Of a DNA stretch of 22,166 nt, positions 8,199 through 21,859 are shown one piece after another (position 1 is the first letter of the stretch; each line of letters begins with the position of its first letter). A program made the translations under genes and the position numbers. The notes under the pieces were generated by a model, which saw only the letters and a list, made by a program, of their open reading frames with translations, ran no database searches and was not told the DNA's origin. Source of the stretch: Cochliopodium minus (taxonomy: Eukaryota; Discosea; Himatismenida; Cochliopodiidae); assembly GCA_024220525.1 (NCBI GenBank), contig JAMYWO010000494.1, positions 1-22,166 of the forward strand, read 5' to 3'.

Positions 8199-11100
8199 TT
8201 AAAGAAAAGAAACGATCAAAATAATAAAGAGTGCAAAATTGAAGAATACAACAGGAGATGAGCTGACTGCAGGAGAAGGTCCATTAGATTGAGTTGGGGA
8301 TGGGGAAATGGTAGGATTTAGTGTAGCAGAGATTCTCATGTTGTTGTTTTGTCTAGTTTGAGTAGGAGTATATCCAGGAGAAGCAGTGAGTGAATTAAAT
8401 AATCCGCTTGATCCGACTCCATTTTGAGAGTTAGCAGTATTAGAGTTGATTGCAGTAAAAGCATCTCCATTCCAGTTAAAGTTTACGACATTAACGGTAG
8501 CAAAACCAGCATAGAAGGTATAATTAGAATTGACTGCAGTAGGGTTTGTTGAAGAAATGGTAAATTGGAAATTAGAGTTTTGTGAAGGGAGAGATCCAGT
8601 AGTAGTAAAGATCAAATTGGTGGTAGTCAAAGTAGCAGTATCAACCCACAAAGTAGCAGTTGAAGGAACTCTGAGAGTACCAGCAGTCAAAGATCCAGAA
8701 GATAAACGGAGTGTGACAGTACCAGCCAAAGTAATGTCCCCAGTTGTCAGAGATCCAGTATATAAAGTTCTGAGAGTTCCAGAACCAGTGACAGAAAAAC
8801 TAGCAGGTCCAAACCCAAATCTGTTGAATGTAGAAGGTAAACTGTTCAAAATGAGAGAACTAGATGAAAGACCAAGTGTAAAAGTAGTTGAAGGATTGGT
8901 GACAAAAAATTGTACAGGAGCTCCAAAATTATAGGTGGTAGATGCGGACAAACTAAGTCCATTGACAAAAGCAACTCTGTTAGAACCAGTACCAATGAAA
9001 TTAGCACCAACTCCAAGAGTAGGGTTTACTAATCTGATAGGACCATTCAAAGTTATTACTTGAACAAGATTGTTTGCGAAAGTAACTTCAGGTTCAACCC
9101 AAGATGGGGTAGTTTGGGAAATAAAAGTTAAAGTGGAATTTGGGTTGAGCCCATTCAAAGTAGCATTTTGTTGAGTAGTGATAGAAATAGCTCCAAGAAA
9201 ATGGGTTCCTCCCATTGTAAATTGAGTTCCAGCAATAACAAAGTTTCCTTTCCACAAAAAGGTAGTTGAACCACTACTAGTGAGAGAAGTAGATTGACCA
9301 GGAAGTAATCCGAAAACGATAGGGTTTTCAGCGAATAGAGCTAAATTATTATTAGAATTAATTTGAACGGTAGGTCTGTTGATGGTCAAAGTAGTTGCAG
9401 AGTTCAAAAAGAAACAATTATCTTCGATATTAATATTGTTGGAAGTGCCAGCATAACCAAAAGTAACAGAGGTATTGAATGAAATTCTGGTTTGACAAGT
9501 AAATGTACCATTAAGTTGAAGAACATTTGTTCCAAGAAAAGCAAAGGATGGTCCAGATACGATTACATCAATTTGATTGGGGAGAACAGCATTATTATTT
9601 GTGGTCAAGGATCCTTCAATTCTAACAGTTGATGAACTTGCTGTGTTCTCATAAGTCAAAATACCTGTATTTTGAAAAGTAAGGCCTTCAGTGAAAATAG
9701 TAGTTACACCATCCCTAATTACAATAGGGAAATTCACAACACGTGCTCCAGTAACATTGAGTTGACCTAAAATCACAGTGTTGGACCATGTCCATTCAGG
9801 TGGAATGACGGCATTAGCTGCACCGTTAATTCTAGCGAGATAACCAGAAGGAGAGGTAGAAACAATTGAAGCACCTCCAGAAGCAACTCTAGTAACAACA
9901 GTGGTATCACGATTAGTTAAAGTCAAGGTAAATCCAGTTCCTGCAATAATGACAAAATTATTCAAAGCACCAGAACCAAAAACGACAGGATTGGTTGAGA
10001 TTTGAAGATTTGCTCCGAGGGTCAAAGAAGTATAGAAACTTAAGGTAGAAGCTCCTGAAAAAGAACCAGAATTAGTCAAAATAACATCATTGTTAAAAAT
10101 AAGGTTAGAGTTTGCAATCCAGTTGGCAGATATAGTTCTAACATCGTTGAATTGAAATCCGGATGATCCTCCAAATGTAAGAGGATTGTTGGTGAAAGTT
10201 AATCCTGAAATAGTTTCTCCTGCGCCAGATCCTTGGATGAATGCTGCATTAACTGTGGTGGTAGTAAAGGAAATAATAGTTTGAATAAATGTGATCAAGT
10301 TATTGGTTGGGGTCAAAGTAAATCCAACTCCAGTAAAAGTTGTGGTTTGATATTGTTGGCTGGCAGTTGTGATAGGAGTGGCAGCAGAAGATGAAAGAGT
10401 AACACCATTGGTTATCAATGAACCAGATCCAGAAATTGCTCCATTTGTAGTTACAACAAAGTTACTAGTAGCTCTTGCAAGAATCAATGTAGCAGGTGAA
10501 ACAATATTCAGAACAGGAAGTGTTTGAGTAAAGAGATTAAATGCAGAGTTTTCATTAAGAGTTAAACTTTGAGCTGCAGCAGGAGCGATAATGGTAGTTG
10601 CTTGGGAGAAAATAAGAGTATTGCTGAAAGTAGGAGAATTTAATAAGCTTAGTTGATTTCCTCCTACAGTTAAGGTACCAGGTGGTGTGTATGTTACTCC
10701 AGAGTTTATAGTCAAATTTCCTTGAACAACAAGATTGGCTCCAAAAGTCAAACTTGAAAATCTTCTATTTCCTTCAAAGGTGAGGGTAGTAGATGCAACA
10801 TTTGAGTTTCCATCAACATCAGCAGTATTTATGGTTCCAGTATTATCGAGAAAAATATTTTGTCCAAGAGTCGCAGAAGCGGAAGCAGTCAAAGTTACAC
10901 TAGTTCCAAACATGACAGCAGAAGAAACCCCTTGAGAAGCCGCATTCCAGTTTCCAAGTAAAATAATATTTGCTCCATTCGAAACAGTAAAAGTTCCAGC
11001 ACCATACCACAAGTTATTAGTGTTGTTTAAATAGATGTTGCTATTTAAAGTTAGAGCTGCATTATTTTCAAGTCTAGTAAGGGAAGCAAGAAATACAACT

Positions 11101-13103
11101 CCTCCATTTGGCATACTTCCACCACCAGTAACAGTTGCAGAAGTGTTGAATGAAACAGAATCAGAGAAGATAATTTGAGCATTTGTAACACTGGAAACAC
11201 CTCCTTCAATTGTTCTTTGACCAGTAGTGGTTCCGTTGATCCACAACTTTCCAGGAACTAATGGATTGATACCACCATCATTGAAAGAAGTTGTAAGTCC
11301 GTTTTTGAATCTGAAATTTGGATTATCAATGAAACTTGGTCCATTGTTAAGGGCGACAGTTTGACCTTTAAAATAGATTTCAGCATTACCTGTTAAATAA
11401 GAATTTCTCAAGATCAAAATTCTTCCAATGGTAAGAAAACTGTTTCCATTATTAGTGAAGGTATAAACTTGATTGTAGAATCCCAAGTTGGAGTTAATTT
11501 CACTTCCAGTGTTGAATGAGATGTTTCCATTGACAGAGAGGATACCTTCACCAGGACCTTGTTTGATGGTAGAGTTGACACCGAGGGTCAGAGCACCTGT
11601 AATAACTTCAATGAAATTAGCATTTCCTCCAATAGTCCAAAAGTTTCCTTGTTGGAGAGAGTAAGTACCAGGAATAGTGATAGATTTGAAAGTATCAGCA
11701 ACACCATTGGTAAAAGTCATGTTGTTCGAGAAAATGGTGTTTGCAGGAATGGTGGTGTTATAAACAGGATCATTAGTTATCAAAACAGTTTGGATAGTGA
11801 AAGCATTTGTAGTGGTTACAGTACATCCAGTAACTTGTAATCCTTGGTTAAATGTAACGCTGCCAGTACCAGTCAATGCAAATGTTCTTGCAGGGAGATT
11901 ACATTTAAGATTAGTTATAGTGGTGTTGAAGAGGTAAGAAGTTTGAGCGTTCAATCCATCAAAAAAGGTTATAGAAGAAGTTCCCAAAAGATTGAATCCA
12001 CTTGAGATGGTAGATGGGAAATTGACAATCATTCCGGTATTTAAAGTCCAGTTTTGGTTAAAGTTATAATTGGTCACATTCCAAACGTAGCTGAATGATG
12101 AGGCAGATTGAAAAGTCCAAGAAGAACCAATGTAAGTAATACCAGGATTTGTGTTGACAACAGATTGTCCATTGACAGTTACAGCAAAGTTATTTGATCC
12201 ACTGGCGCTGAAAGAGATATCAGTATTTCCACCAAAAACAGGAGTATTGTAAGTTACAGATTTATCTTGAAATGCAAGTTTAGCTCCACCAGTTTGTTGA
12301 ACATAAACTCCAACACTATCAACGAAAGAAGGGTTAGCATTGATGGTGAGAGTTTGAGTTCCTCCAACGTTGATGGTTCCTCCAAAGGTGACAGAAGAAA
12401 CAGCATTGGTTGAAGGACCACCATTAGCAGAAATTGGACCATTAAGGAAGACACCTTTTGGGAAAGCAAAGTTAACTACATTTGGATTGTTGGTGTTGGT
12501 AAGGGTCCATCCAGCAACAGTTTCTTTGTAATTAAATGTGAGTGTAGCAGAAGCCAAAGATTCACAGTAAAAAGTATGTGCTACATTTGCGAAACTGAAT
12601 CCAGTAGCAGGGATGGTTGTGTCAAAATTGACAACAGTTGGCAAAGTACCAGGGAAGACAATATTTTGGGTACCAGTATTAGTTATAGTTCCTTGACGAA
12701 ATCTTGGGTTAAATTGTGTGGTACCATAATTTTGGAAAGTTGCAGTCCCATCAATATTTGCATAGCCTGAAACAAGAAAAGAACATCCTGAAGCAACATA
12801 AATGGTTGCAATGTTAATGGAGCAATTTCCTGCATTAAAGGTTGAAGTTCCAGGGGAAGATTGAATTACCAAAACAGAAGATAAACTTATTGTAAGTTGT
12901 TGAACTGTAATAGGATTTGAAGAATTGAAATAAACTGTTTGACCATTTTCAATTATTGCAATATCATTGGATCCTGGAACGTTGTTTGTATCCCAGTTGG
13001 CAGCGACTGCAAAATTATTTCCTTGCATTCCTCCAACCCATGTGATGGTCGCACATGAGCAAATACAAATCAAAATAGAAAATAATACTAATACTTTCAT
13101 CAT
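8199..13103 (-). CDS. Giant secreted/GPI-anchored Ser/Thr/Asn-rich surface protein, single exon (1634 aa)
   Basis: One uninterrupted frame of 4905 nt. Residues 1-17 form a signal peptide (MMKVLVLFSILICICSC, cut near Ala18). Mature sequence opens with ITWVGGMQGNNF and AANWDTNNVPGSNDIAI, a Trp-Gly-Gly...NW...VP...D pattern known from bacterial adhesin and autotransporter-type surface proteins. About 1550 residues follow of short beta-strand-like units rich in Thr, Ser, Asn, Gly and Val, with many NxS/T glycosylation sites and little charge, which suggests a beta-solenoid stalk. A Ser/Pro-rich stretch precedes a hydrophobic end (about 1618-1634) with no cytoplasmic residues, typical of a GPI-attachment signal. 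Likely roles are adhesion, coat or prey contact, but these are inferred. It has no intron while neighbours average one per 100-200 coding bases, and its GC is visibly higher than the flanks. I recognise no catalytic motif. Confidence 0.9.
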   Translation of the reverse strand: MMKVLVLFSILICICSCATITWVGGMQGNNFAVAANWDTNNVPGSNDIAIIENGQTVYFNSSNPITVQQLTISLSSVLVIQSSPGTSTFNAGNCSINIATIYVASGCSFLVSGYANIDGTATFQNYGTTQFNPRFRQGTITNTGTQNIVFPGTLPTVVNFDTTIPATGFSFANVAHTFYCESLASATLTFNYKETVAGWTLTNTNNPNVVNFAFPKGVFLNGPISANGGPSTNAVSSVTFGGTINVGGTQTLTINANPSFVDSVGVYVQQTGGAKLAFQDKSVTYNTPVFGGNTDISFSASGSNNFAVTVNGQSVVNTNPGITYIGSSWTFQSASSFSYVWNVTNYNFNQNWTLNTGMIVNFPSTISSGFNLLGTSSITFFDGLNAQTSYLFNTTITNLKCNLPARTFALTGTGSVTFNQGLQVTGCTVTTTNAFTIQTVLITNDPVYNTTIPANTIFSNNMTFTNGVADTFKSITIPGTYSLQQGNFWTIGGNANFIEVITGALTLGVNSTIKQGPGEGILSVNGNISFNTGSEINSNLGFYNQVYTFTNNGNSFLTIGRILILRNSYLTGNAEIYFKGQTVALNNGPSFIDNPNFRFKNGLTTSFNDGGINPLVPGKLWINGTTTGQRTIEGGVSSVTNAQIIFSDSVSFNTSATVTGGGSMPNGGVVFLASLTRLENNAALTLNSNIYLNNTNNLWYGAGTFTVSNGANIILLGNWNAASQGVSSAVMFGTSVTLTASASATLGQNIFLDNTGTINTADVDGNSNVASTTLTFEGNRRFSSLTFGANLVVQGNLTINSGVTYTPPGTLTVGGNQLSLLNSPTFSNTLIFSQATTIIAPAAAQSLTLNENSAFNLFTQTLPVLNIVSPATLILARATSNFVVTTNGAISGSGSLITNGVTLSSSAATPITTASQQYQTTTFTGVGFTLTPTNNLITFIQTIISFTTTTVNAAFIQGSGAGETISGLTFTNNPLTFGGSSGFQFNDVRTISANWIANSNLIFNNDVILTNSGSFSGASTLSFYTSLTLGANLQISTNPVVFGSGALNNFVIIAGTGFTLTLTNRDTTVVTRVASGGASIVSTSPSGYLARINGAANAVIPPEWTWSNTVILGQLNVTGARVVNFPIVIRDGVTTIFTEGLTFQNTGILTYENTASSSTVRIEGSLTTNNNAVLPNQIDVIVSGPSFAFLGTNVLQLNGTFTCQTRISFNTSVTFGYAGTSNNINIEDNCFFLNSATTLTINRPTVQINSNNNLALFAENPIVFGLLPGQSTSLTSSGSTTFLWKGNFVIAGTQFTMGGTHFLGAISITTQQNATLNGLNPNSTLTFISQTTPSWVEPEVTFANNLVQVITLNGPIRLVNPTLGVGANFIGTGSNRVAFVNGLSLSASTTYNFGAPVQFFVTNPSTTFTLGLSSSSLILNSLPSTFNRFGFGPASFSVTGSGTLRTLYTGSLTTGDITLAGTVTLRLSSGSLTAGTLRVPSTATLWVDTATLTTTNLIFTTTGSLPSQNSNFQFTISSTNPTAVNSNYTFYAGFATVNVVNFNWNGDAFTAINSNTANSQNGVGSSGLFNSLTASPGYTPTQTRQNNNMRISATLNPTISPSPTQSNGPSPAVSSSPVVFFNFALFIILIVSFL

Positions 13104-13831
13104 CTATTTTTATATTTTAGATAAAAAATTAAAAATTATTGAAATATCAAATTTAAAAACAAGATTTAACTTGAAATAAGCTTTGTATTATTATGAAACA
13201 TAATTAAGAGAGTTTGTTTTTTACCTTCTTTTTTACACTCTGATTTTTTTTTTTTTTTTTTTTCTATTTTTTCACAAATTATTTTTTTTGAAATGATGAA
13301 GAGTTTTTTAATTTTTTTTTTAAGAAAAATGAGAAAATCATTATCTTAAATAACAATTATTTTCCCCCAATGGGTTAACTCCCATTCTTGAATCAATTTT
13401 TGACGACTAAAAAGAATAAAAATATATTTATATAAGAACTCCAAATTCAAAAAGATATCGAAAATAAAGAATCCTTTGATTCACTTAGAATAATTCTAAT
13501 CTTCTATTTTTCTCATTTATATTTATAATTGAAATTTAGCACCAAAATATTTTTATAAATATATATAATAAAGATCAGCATTCAAAAACGTATTTCAGTA
13601 ATCTCAAATTTAATCAAATATCAGTATTCCTTCATTTCCGGTACTTTTGGATTTGTTTCAATTTTTGTATTGGTATTGTAAATTATTTTTTTGTAAATTT
13701 TAAAAAAAAACCATAATGGTGTCAATAAAATGACAATGGAATATGATATACATTGAATAGATTTTGAGAAGAGGATAATTTAAAACTTTATTGATCAATA
13801 AATGTTTCACTCCAAATTTGTTCAATCTCTT
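13104..13831. other. 728-bp intergenic region between surface-protein and CHD genes
   Basis: It holds the promoter of the surface-protein gene (near 13104) and the 3' end of the CHD-like transcript (near 13831). It contains a 17-20 nt T run (~13245-13263) and a perfect hairpin AATGGG-TTAACT-CCCATT at 13369-13386. I found no supported ORF or tRNA on either strand. Confidence 0.5.
13369..13386. repeat. Short perfect inverted repeat (6-bp stem, 6-nt loop)
   Basis: AATGGG, TTAACT, CCCATT, the most GC-rich point of an otherwise A/T spacer. An Sm-site-like AATTTTTG follows at 13395-13402 on the plus strand. A hairpin this short can occur by chance; no function is claimed. Confidence 0.4.
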
Positions 13832-18361
<4,530 letters not shown>

Positions 18362-18481
18362 TTGAATATAACGATTTTTTTTTAATTATCCTCAAATTCA
18401 AAGGATGGAGATTAATTCTTGTTATAAATTTAAATATACAAATATTTAATGAAAAGCTATCTTATACAATAAAACTGACTT

Positions 18482-19068
18482 CTACCAAGCAATACAAAAT
18501 CCATTTTTTTGTTTGAGTATGATATATTCAAAATTGATGTCAAATTTGGCCAAATCATTTTTTTTGTCGCTCAATCTCCCATAAGTCAATATGTTATCTT
18601 TAAGATAAAAAGCAGGGATGATACATATTGCTTTGTCTGGTTTTTGATCGGATTTGATTTCATAATTACATTCATCTTCTGTTTCATAGAGCGGCTCATT
18701 GAATCGGAAGTTTATTTTCTCATTTTTTTTAATTCCATCCAATATTTCCAGGCCAGAATCTAAAACTTTTTCCGCTCTTGAAGTCCATTCAAATTTACTT
18801 TCTGTTTTAAGATGAATTCCTATTTTCTTTTCCAATTCTGCTTTGATTTGATTTTTTTCCATTATTATATTCTCTTTATTTTCAAACAAAATTCTTGAGA
18901 TATAGAAACTACGAGTATTTGACATCAAACGATTAAATAAAGGTATACAAACAAATATTCAAATTTTTACCTAAAATATTCGAATTCATAGTTGTAATTT
19001 TCATAATTTTCTTTATCTACAATGAGTGAATCCCTTCTGAAGGATATAAAATTGTCTTTGTAGTCCAT
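18482..19068 (-). CDS. Unrecognised 174-aa protein (2 exons)
   Basis: Exons 19068-18971 and 18908-18482 join with a 62-nt intron (donor GTAAAA, acceptor CTCGTAG), giving 525 nt in phase. The start is the first ATG in this open stretch, MDYKDNFISFRRD. The protein is mostly charged, with a helical segment (ENIIMEKNQIKAELEKKIG, about 45-63) and an amphipathic one (SRAEKVLDSGLEILDGIKK). A beta-rich C-terminal half ends FEYIILKQKNGFCIAW. There is no signal peptide, membrane helix or known catalytic motif. I do not recognise the family. It lies 120 bp upstream of the CHD-like gene and 149 bp downstream of the scaffold gene, all on the same strand. The spliced frame and non-repetitive composition argue for a real gene. 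Confidence 0.7.
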
Positions 19069-19217
19069 TTGATTCAATTTTTTTTATTATTTTTCACGAG
19101 GGGTTAAATTTGGACACTTCACTCAAATTAAAAGAAATTATGATAAAAAATTAAAAAATCAAAATTTTATTCAAAAAAAGTAATTGGGTGGTAAAATGGT
19201 GATTATTAGTTAATATA

Positions 19218-20979
19218 TTAATAATCAAGTCTTGATTTGATAAATTGTTCCAACTTTCTTCTCTCTTCAACTTCTTCATTCAATCTCCTCTCCAACTCCT
19301 CGATACGTCTCAAAAGATCATTGACATTGGTTGAGTTATTATTATTGTTGGTAGAACGAGGAGGAGGAGGGTTGGGATTAGAATTATTAATGGGAGGAGG
19401 GACATTGACATTCATATTGTTATTATTGGTTATGGGAGGAGGAACATTGTTCAAATTATTCAGGTTGTTATTAGGACGGATAGTGTAAAATTGGTTGTTG
19501 TTATTTTGAGGGTTAGGAGGAAGAGTTCTTACAATGTTGTTGTTGCCAGGTGTTTTTTCTTTGTTAGGGCCAAAAGCGGGAGGAGGAGCAAAATCCTGAT
19601 CGAAAGTGATCAAAGATTCGTTGACAGAGCCCTCTTTCCCAGCCATACGACAAACATAAGAGCCGTTGGTGTCACGATCAGACAAAACGATCAAGACATT
19701 CCCTTTTTGAAAAGACAACATAGTCTGAGTAGTGGAGACAAAATCAGAAGTGGCAATCGCAATTTTTTTGTTGGAAATTCCATTAGCAGAATGAGCCAAA
19801 CACTCAAAATTCCACTTTTCCATTTGTTGCTCGTCTTTAGCACCAAGGACATAAGTGGTGTGAACAGTAGACTTGGGCAAGAAAGTATCCAACGCGGAAA
19901 GTTGGAAAGTGAGCTCAAAAAGTTTTTTGTTCTGCCCCCTTTTGATTGTGTAGTAGTCTACCATGAAGAGTCCGGAAGGCTCTGTCCCATTTTTGTCGGT
20001 TTTAAAATAGAAAATAAAGTTATCTTTGAAGATGCAGTATCTCTTTTTCTTGCCCGTCGTTTTGTTTTCTTTGACGGAATATTTGGTGAGATATCCCGAA
20101 TGTGTTGCCCCCTCCTTCAAATTTTCGATCGTTCTCTTCAACAATAGACCTATCGGATACAACACTATATAATCCAATGGACGCACATTCTGTATCGTGG
20201 GGCTTAGATTGATATTAAGCCATGATTGATGTACCACATCATCACGGAATCCCACCAATTTCATTGCGTAGTCTTTCTCTATGTTTTTTTCCAAAAATTC
20301 TTTGAAATGATGAACTTTCAATTCCCCTATTATCTCCCCTATATGTCTTGTGAAATCTATCTTTATCATCTTTGTCCTATATTTATCTTCTGCCATCGAA
20401 TTCAGATCCAAATTCCCATCTTCCGAGATATGAAAATATACTGTCTGTGGCATTCTTCTCAATTCGACGGTTGCCTTTCCAAAAAAATAAATTATTTATA
20501 TGAATTTTGATAAACTATTTCCTTTTAGTTTTTAAATAAAATTTTTTTGTTTTGTTTTTTTATTTTACTTACTCTATCTTTCAATTGATATTTATTCATG
20601 AAATCTCTTATTGATTCATCATTTGGCAAATAAATTGGCGGATTACTCAAAAAGAGAACATTATCTTTCCTAAATTGAATGAAATTTGTTTGGCATATAT
20701 TTTGGATCACTATATTTTGTCAAATTTATTAAATTTCAATTCTAATAATATTTGGTTCAAATTTTGGTATACCATCATATCCCCTTGAAATTTATGAAAT
20801 AAAATTTTTATACTTAAAATTACGTTTTCTTAAATATTACTTCTTATCGAGAGGAAATGTCATCCATCTAAACCCATCTTCATTATACTTTTGAATTTAT
20901 TAAAAAAATGGAAAGAATTATTTTGTTATGCGAATAGAATTACTTTGATGTTGAGTGTAGCGACGCTTGTAGTATTCAT
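19218..20979 (-). CDS. Talin F0/F1-like, PH and SH3 scaffold with coiled-coil tail (5 exons, 495 aa)
   Basis: Exons: 20979-20944, 20887-20841, 20783-20773, 20709-20573, 20474-19218; 1488 nt in phase. Residues ~8-84 resemble talin F0 (NVLFLSNPPIYLPNDESIRD, then KYQLKDRATVELRR). Residues ~85-184 look like a second ubiquitin-like (F1/RA-type) domain. A PH domain spans ~202-306 (SGYLTKY, KKKRYCIFKDN, ending with the Trp of QQMEKWNFE). An SH3 fold spans ~314-370 (KIAIATSDF, LSFQKGNVLIVL, RMAGKEGSV). Residues ~371-455 are Asn- and Pro-rich with several PPP runs that could bind profilin, EVH1 or SH3 partners. The last ~33 residues form a coiled coil (LLRRIEELERRLNEEVEER). It is probably a membrane-proximal adaptor joining small GTPases or phosphoinositides to actin; this is inferred. 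No F2/F3 FERM lobes are seen, so it is not talin itself. Confidence 0.85.
20773..20783 (-). other. 11-nt microexon in the scaffold gene
   Basis: G GGA TAT GAT G is bounded by acceptor TTTCAAG and donor GTATAC. It completes Lys, encodes Gly-Tyr-Asp, and starts Val, joining PLDKK to VIQNICQTNF in the F0-like domain. Talin F0 has a comparable TMVYDACRMI segment, which supports its inclusion. Flanking introns are 57 and 63 nt. Confidence 0.72.
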
Positions 20980-21299
20980 TTTGATGCCTTTTTTTTATTT
21001 TATAAATTTTATTTTGTTAAATTCTGTTATTTAATTTCAAATATAAAATTAGTTTTCAAACTTTTTGTTCACATCAAAATTAAAGTCTTTTAATCAATGA
21101 TCGATTTCTCTTATTAATTTATTATTTAAATCTTTTTTTAGGATCTTGACTAAATGAAAATTAGATGATCAACCTATTACTCTAATTTCAAAAATTTCTA
21201 AAAACAATTCTAATATTTTGAAATATTTCTTCAAAAATATATAAAGGATAAATAAAAAAAAATTGAAAATAAATTATCTTCAATAGAAAGAAAAAATTT
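20980..21299. promoter_or_regulatory. Divergent intergenic region between scaffold and HOP2-like genes
   Basis: 320 bp of AT-rich sequence separates two start codons that point apart. A TATA-like TATATAAAGG at 21238-21247 lies about 55 bp upstream of the plus-strand ATG at 21300. I see no other motif, ORF or RNA gene. Confidence 0.45.
21238..21247 (+). promoter_or_regulatory. TATA-box-like element of the HOP2-like gene
   Basis: TATATAAAGG, about 53-62 bp upstream of the ATG. In such AT-rich DNA a TATA match is weak evidence; the GG end and spacing make it the best candidate in this spacer. Confidence 0.35.
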
Positions 21300-21859
21300 A
21301 TGGAAGAAGAAAATGAAGTTGAAGCTAATGAAGAAGAGGAAGTGGATATAGGAGAAGAAGATGAATTGCCAGTGGAAGAGGATTATGTTCCAGAAGAAGT
21401 GGAATTTGTGGAGCCTAAATCATCAGGATCAACAAAAAGCACACCACAAAGCCCAGTAAAAAAATCAACAAAGAAAAAAGCAACATCAGATGATGATGAG
21501 AAAGAAGATAAAGAAGAGGCTCCAAAAAAAAAGGCACCTGCAAAAAGAAAAGCATCACCATCAAAAGGAACAGGAGATAAAAAAAAGGCTGCAAAGAAAA
21601 AAGTAAAAACATCGGATGATCGTAAGAAAGAAATAGAATTATATTTATTTTATCACGCATTTATCAACTTTATATTTCAGCAAAAAAGACAATATTAGAA
21701 TATATGAAGGCTCAAAACCGGCCATTCAATGCGGTGATGTTGCATCAAAATTTGCATGGTGTAGTGGGGAAGACCCAATGTGTGAAAACATTGGCTGAAT
21801 TAAGCAAAGCAAAAAAATTGACGGAAGGAGTATTTGGAAAACAAAAAATATATTGGTGA
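21300..21859 (+). CDS. HOP2/TBPIP-type winged-helix protein with acidic and Lys-rich N-terminal tail (2 exons; 3' end uncertain)
   Basis: Exons 21300-21621 and 21681 to 21859, with a 59-nt intron (donor GTAAGA, acceptor TTTCAG). Residues 1-38 are strongly acidic and ~45-107 are Lys/Ala/Ser-rich, like a histone H1 or HMG-type tail. The second exon reads KKTILEYMKAQNRPFNA, then LHGVVGKTQCVKTLAELSKA and FGKQKIYW, which matches the HOP2 (PSMC3IP) winged helix (ILRYLQEQNRPYS, GKAVVVKTLEQL, GKQKIYF). HOP2 with MND1 supports Dmc1/Rad51 strand invasion in meiosis. Either the protein ends at TGA 21857-21859 (166 aa, winged helix only), or GGTGAG at 21855-21860 is a donor splitting the Trp codon and more exons lie beyond the window. 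Typical HOP2 is ~215 residues with a coiled coil after this point, so truncation by the window is plausible. A standalone winged-helix DNA-binding protein is the alternative. Confidence 0.8.

Noticed and set aside
8530-8934. 134-codon plus-strand frame antisense to the surface protein (also 10735-10935 and 11559-11840)
   Set aside because: The sense frame is long, has clean secretion and anchor signals, and its codon bias leaves the antisense frame open; the antisense products look like mirrored low-complexity sequence.
13369-13402. tRNA gene (GGGTTAACTCCC resembling an arm, followed by TTGAATC)
   Set aside because: No acceptor stem, D-arm or anticodon arm can be paired around it at tRNA spacing.
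19491-20147. 218-codon plus-strand frame
   Set aside because: It is antisense to the PH and SH3 exon, whose domains are recognisable on the minus strand; no family motif on the plus strand.
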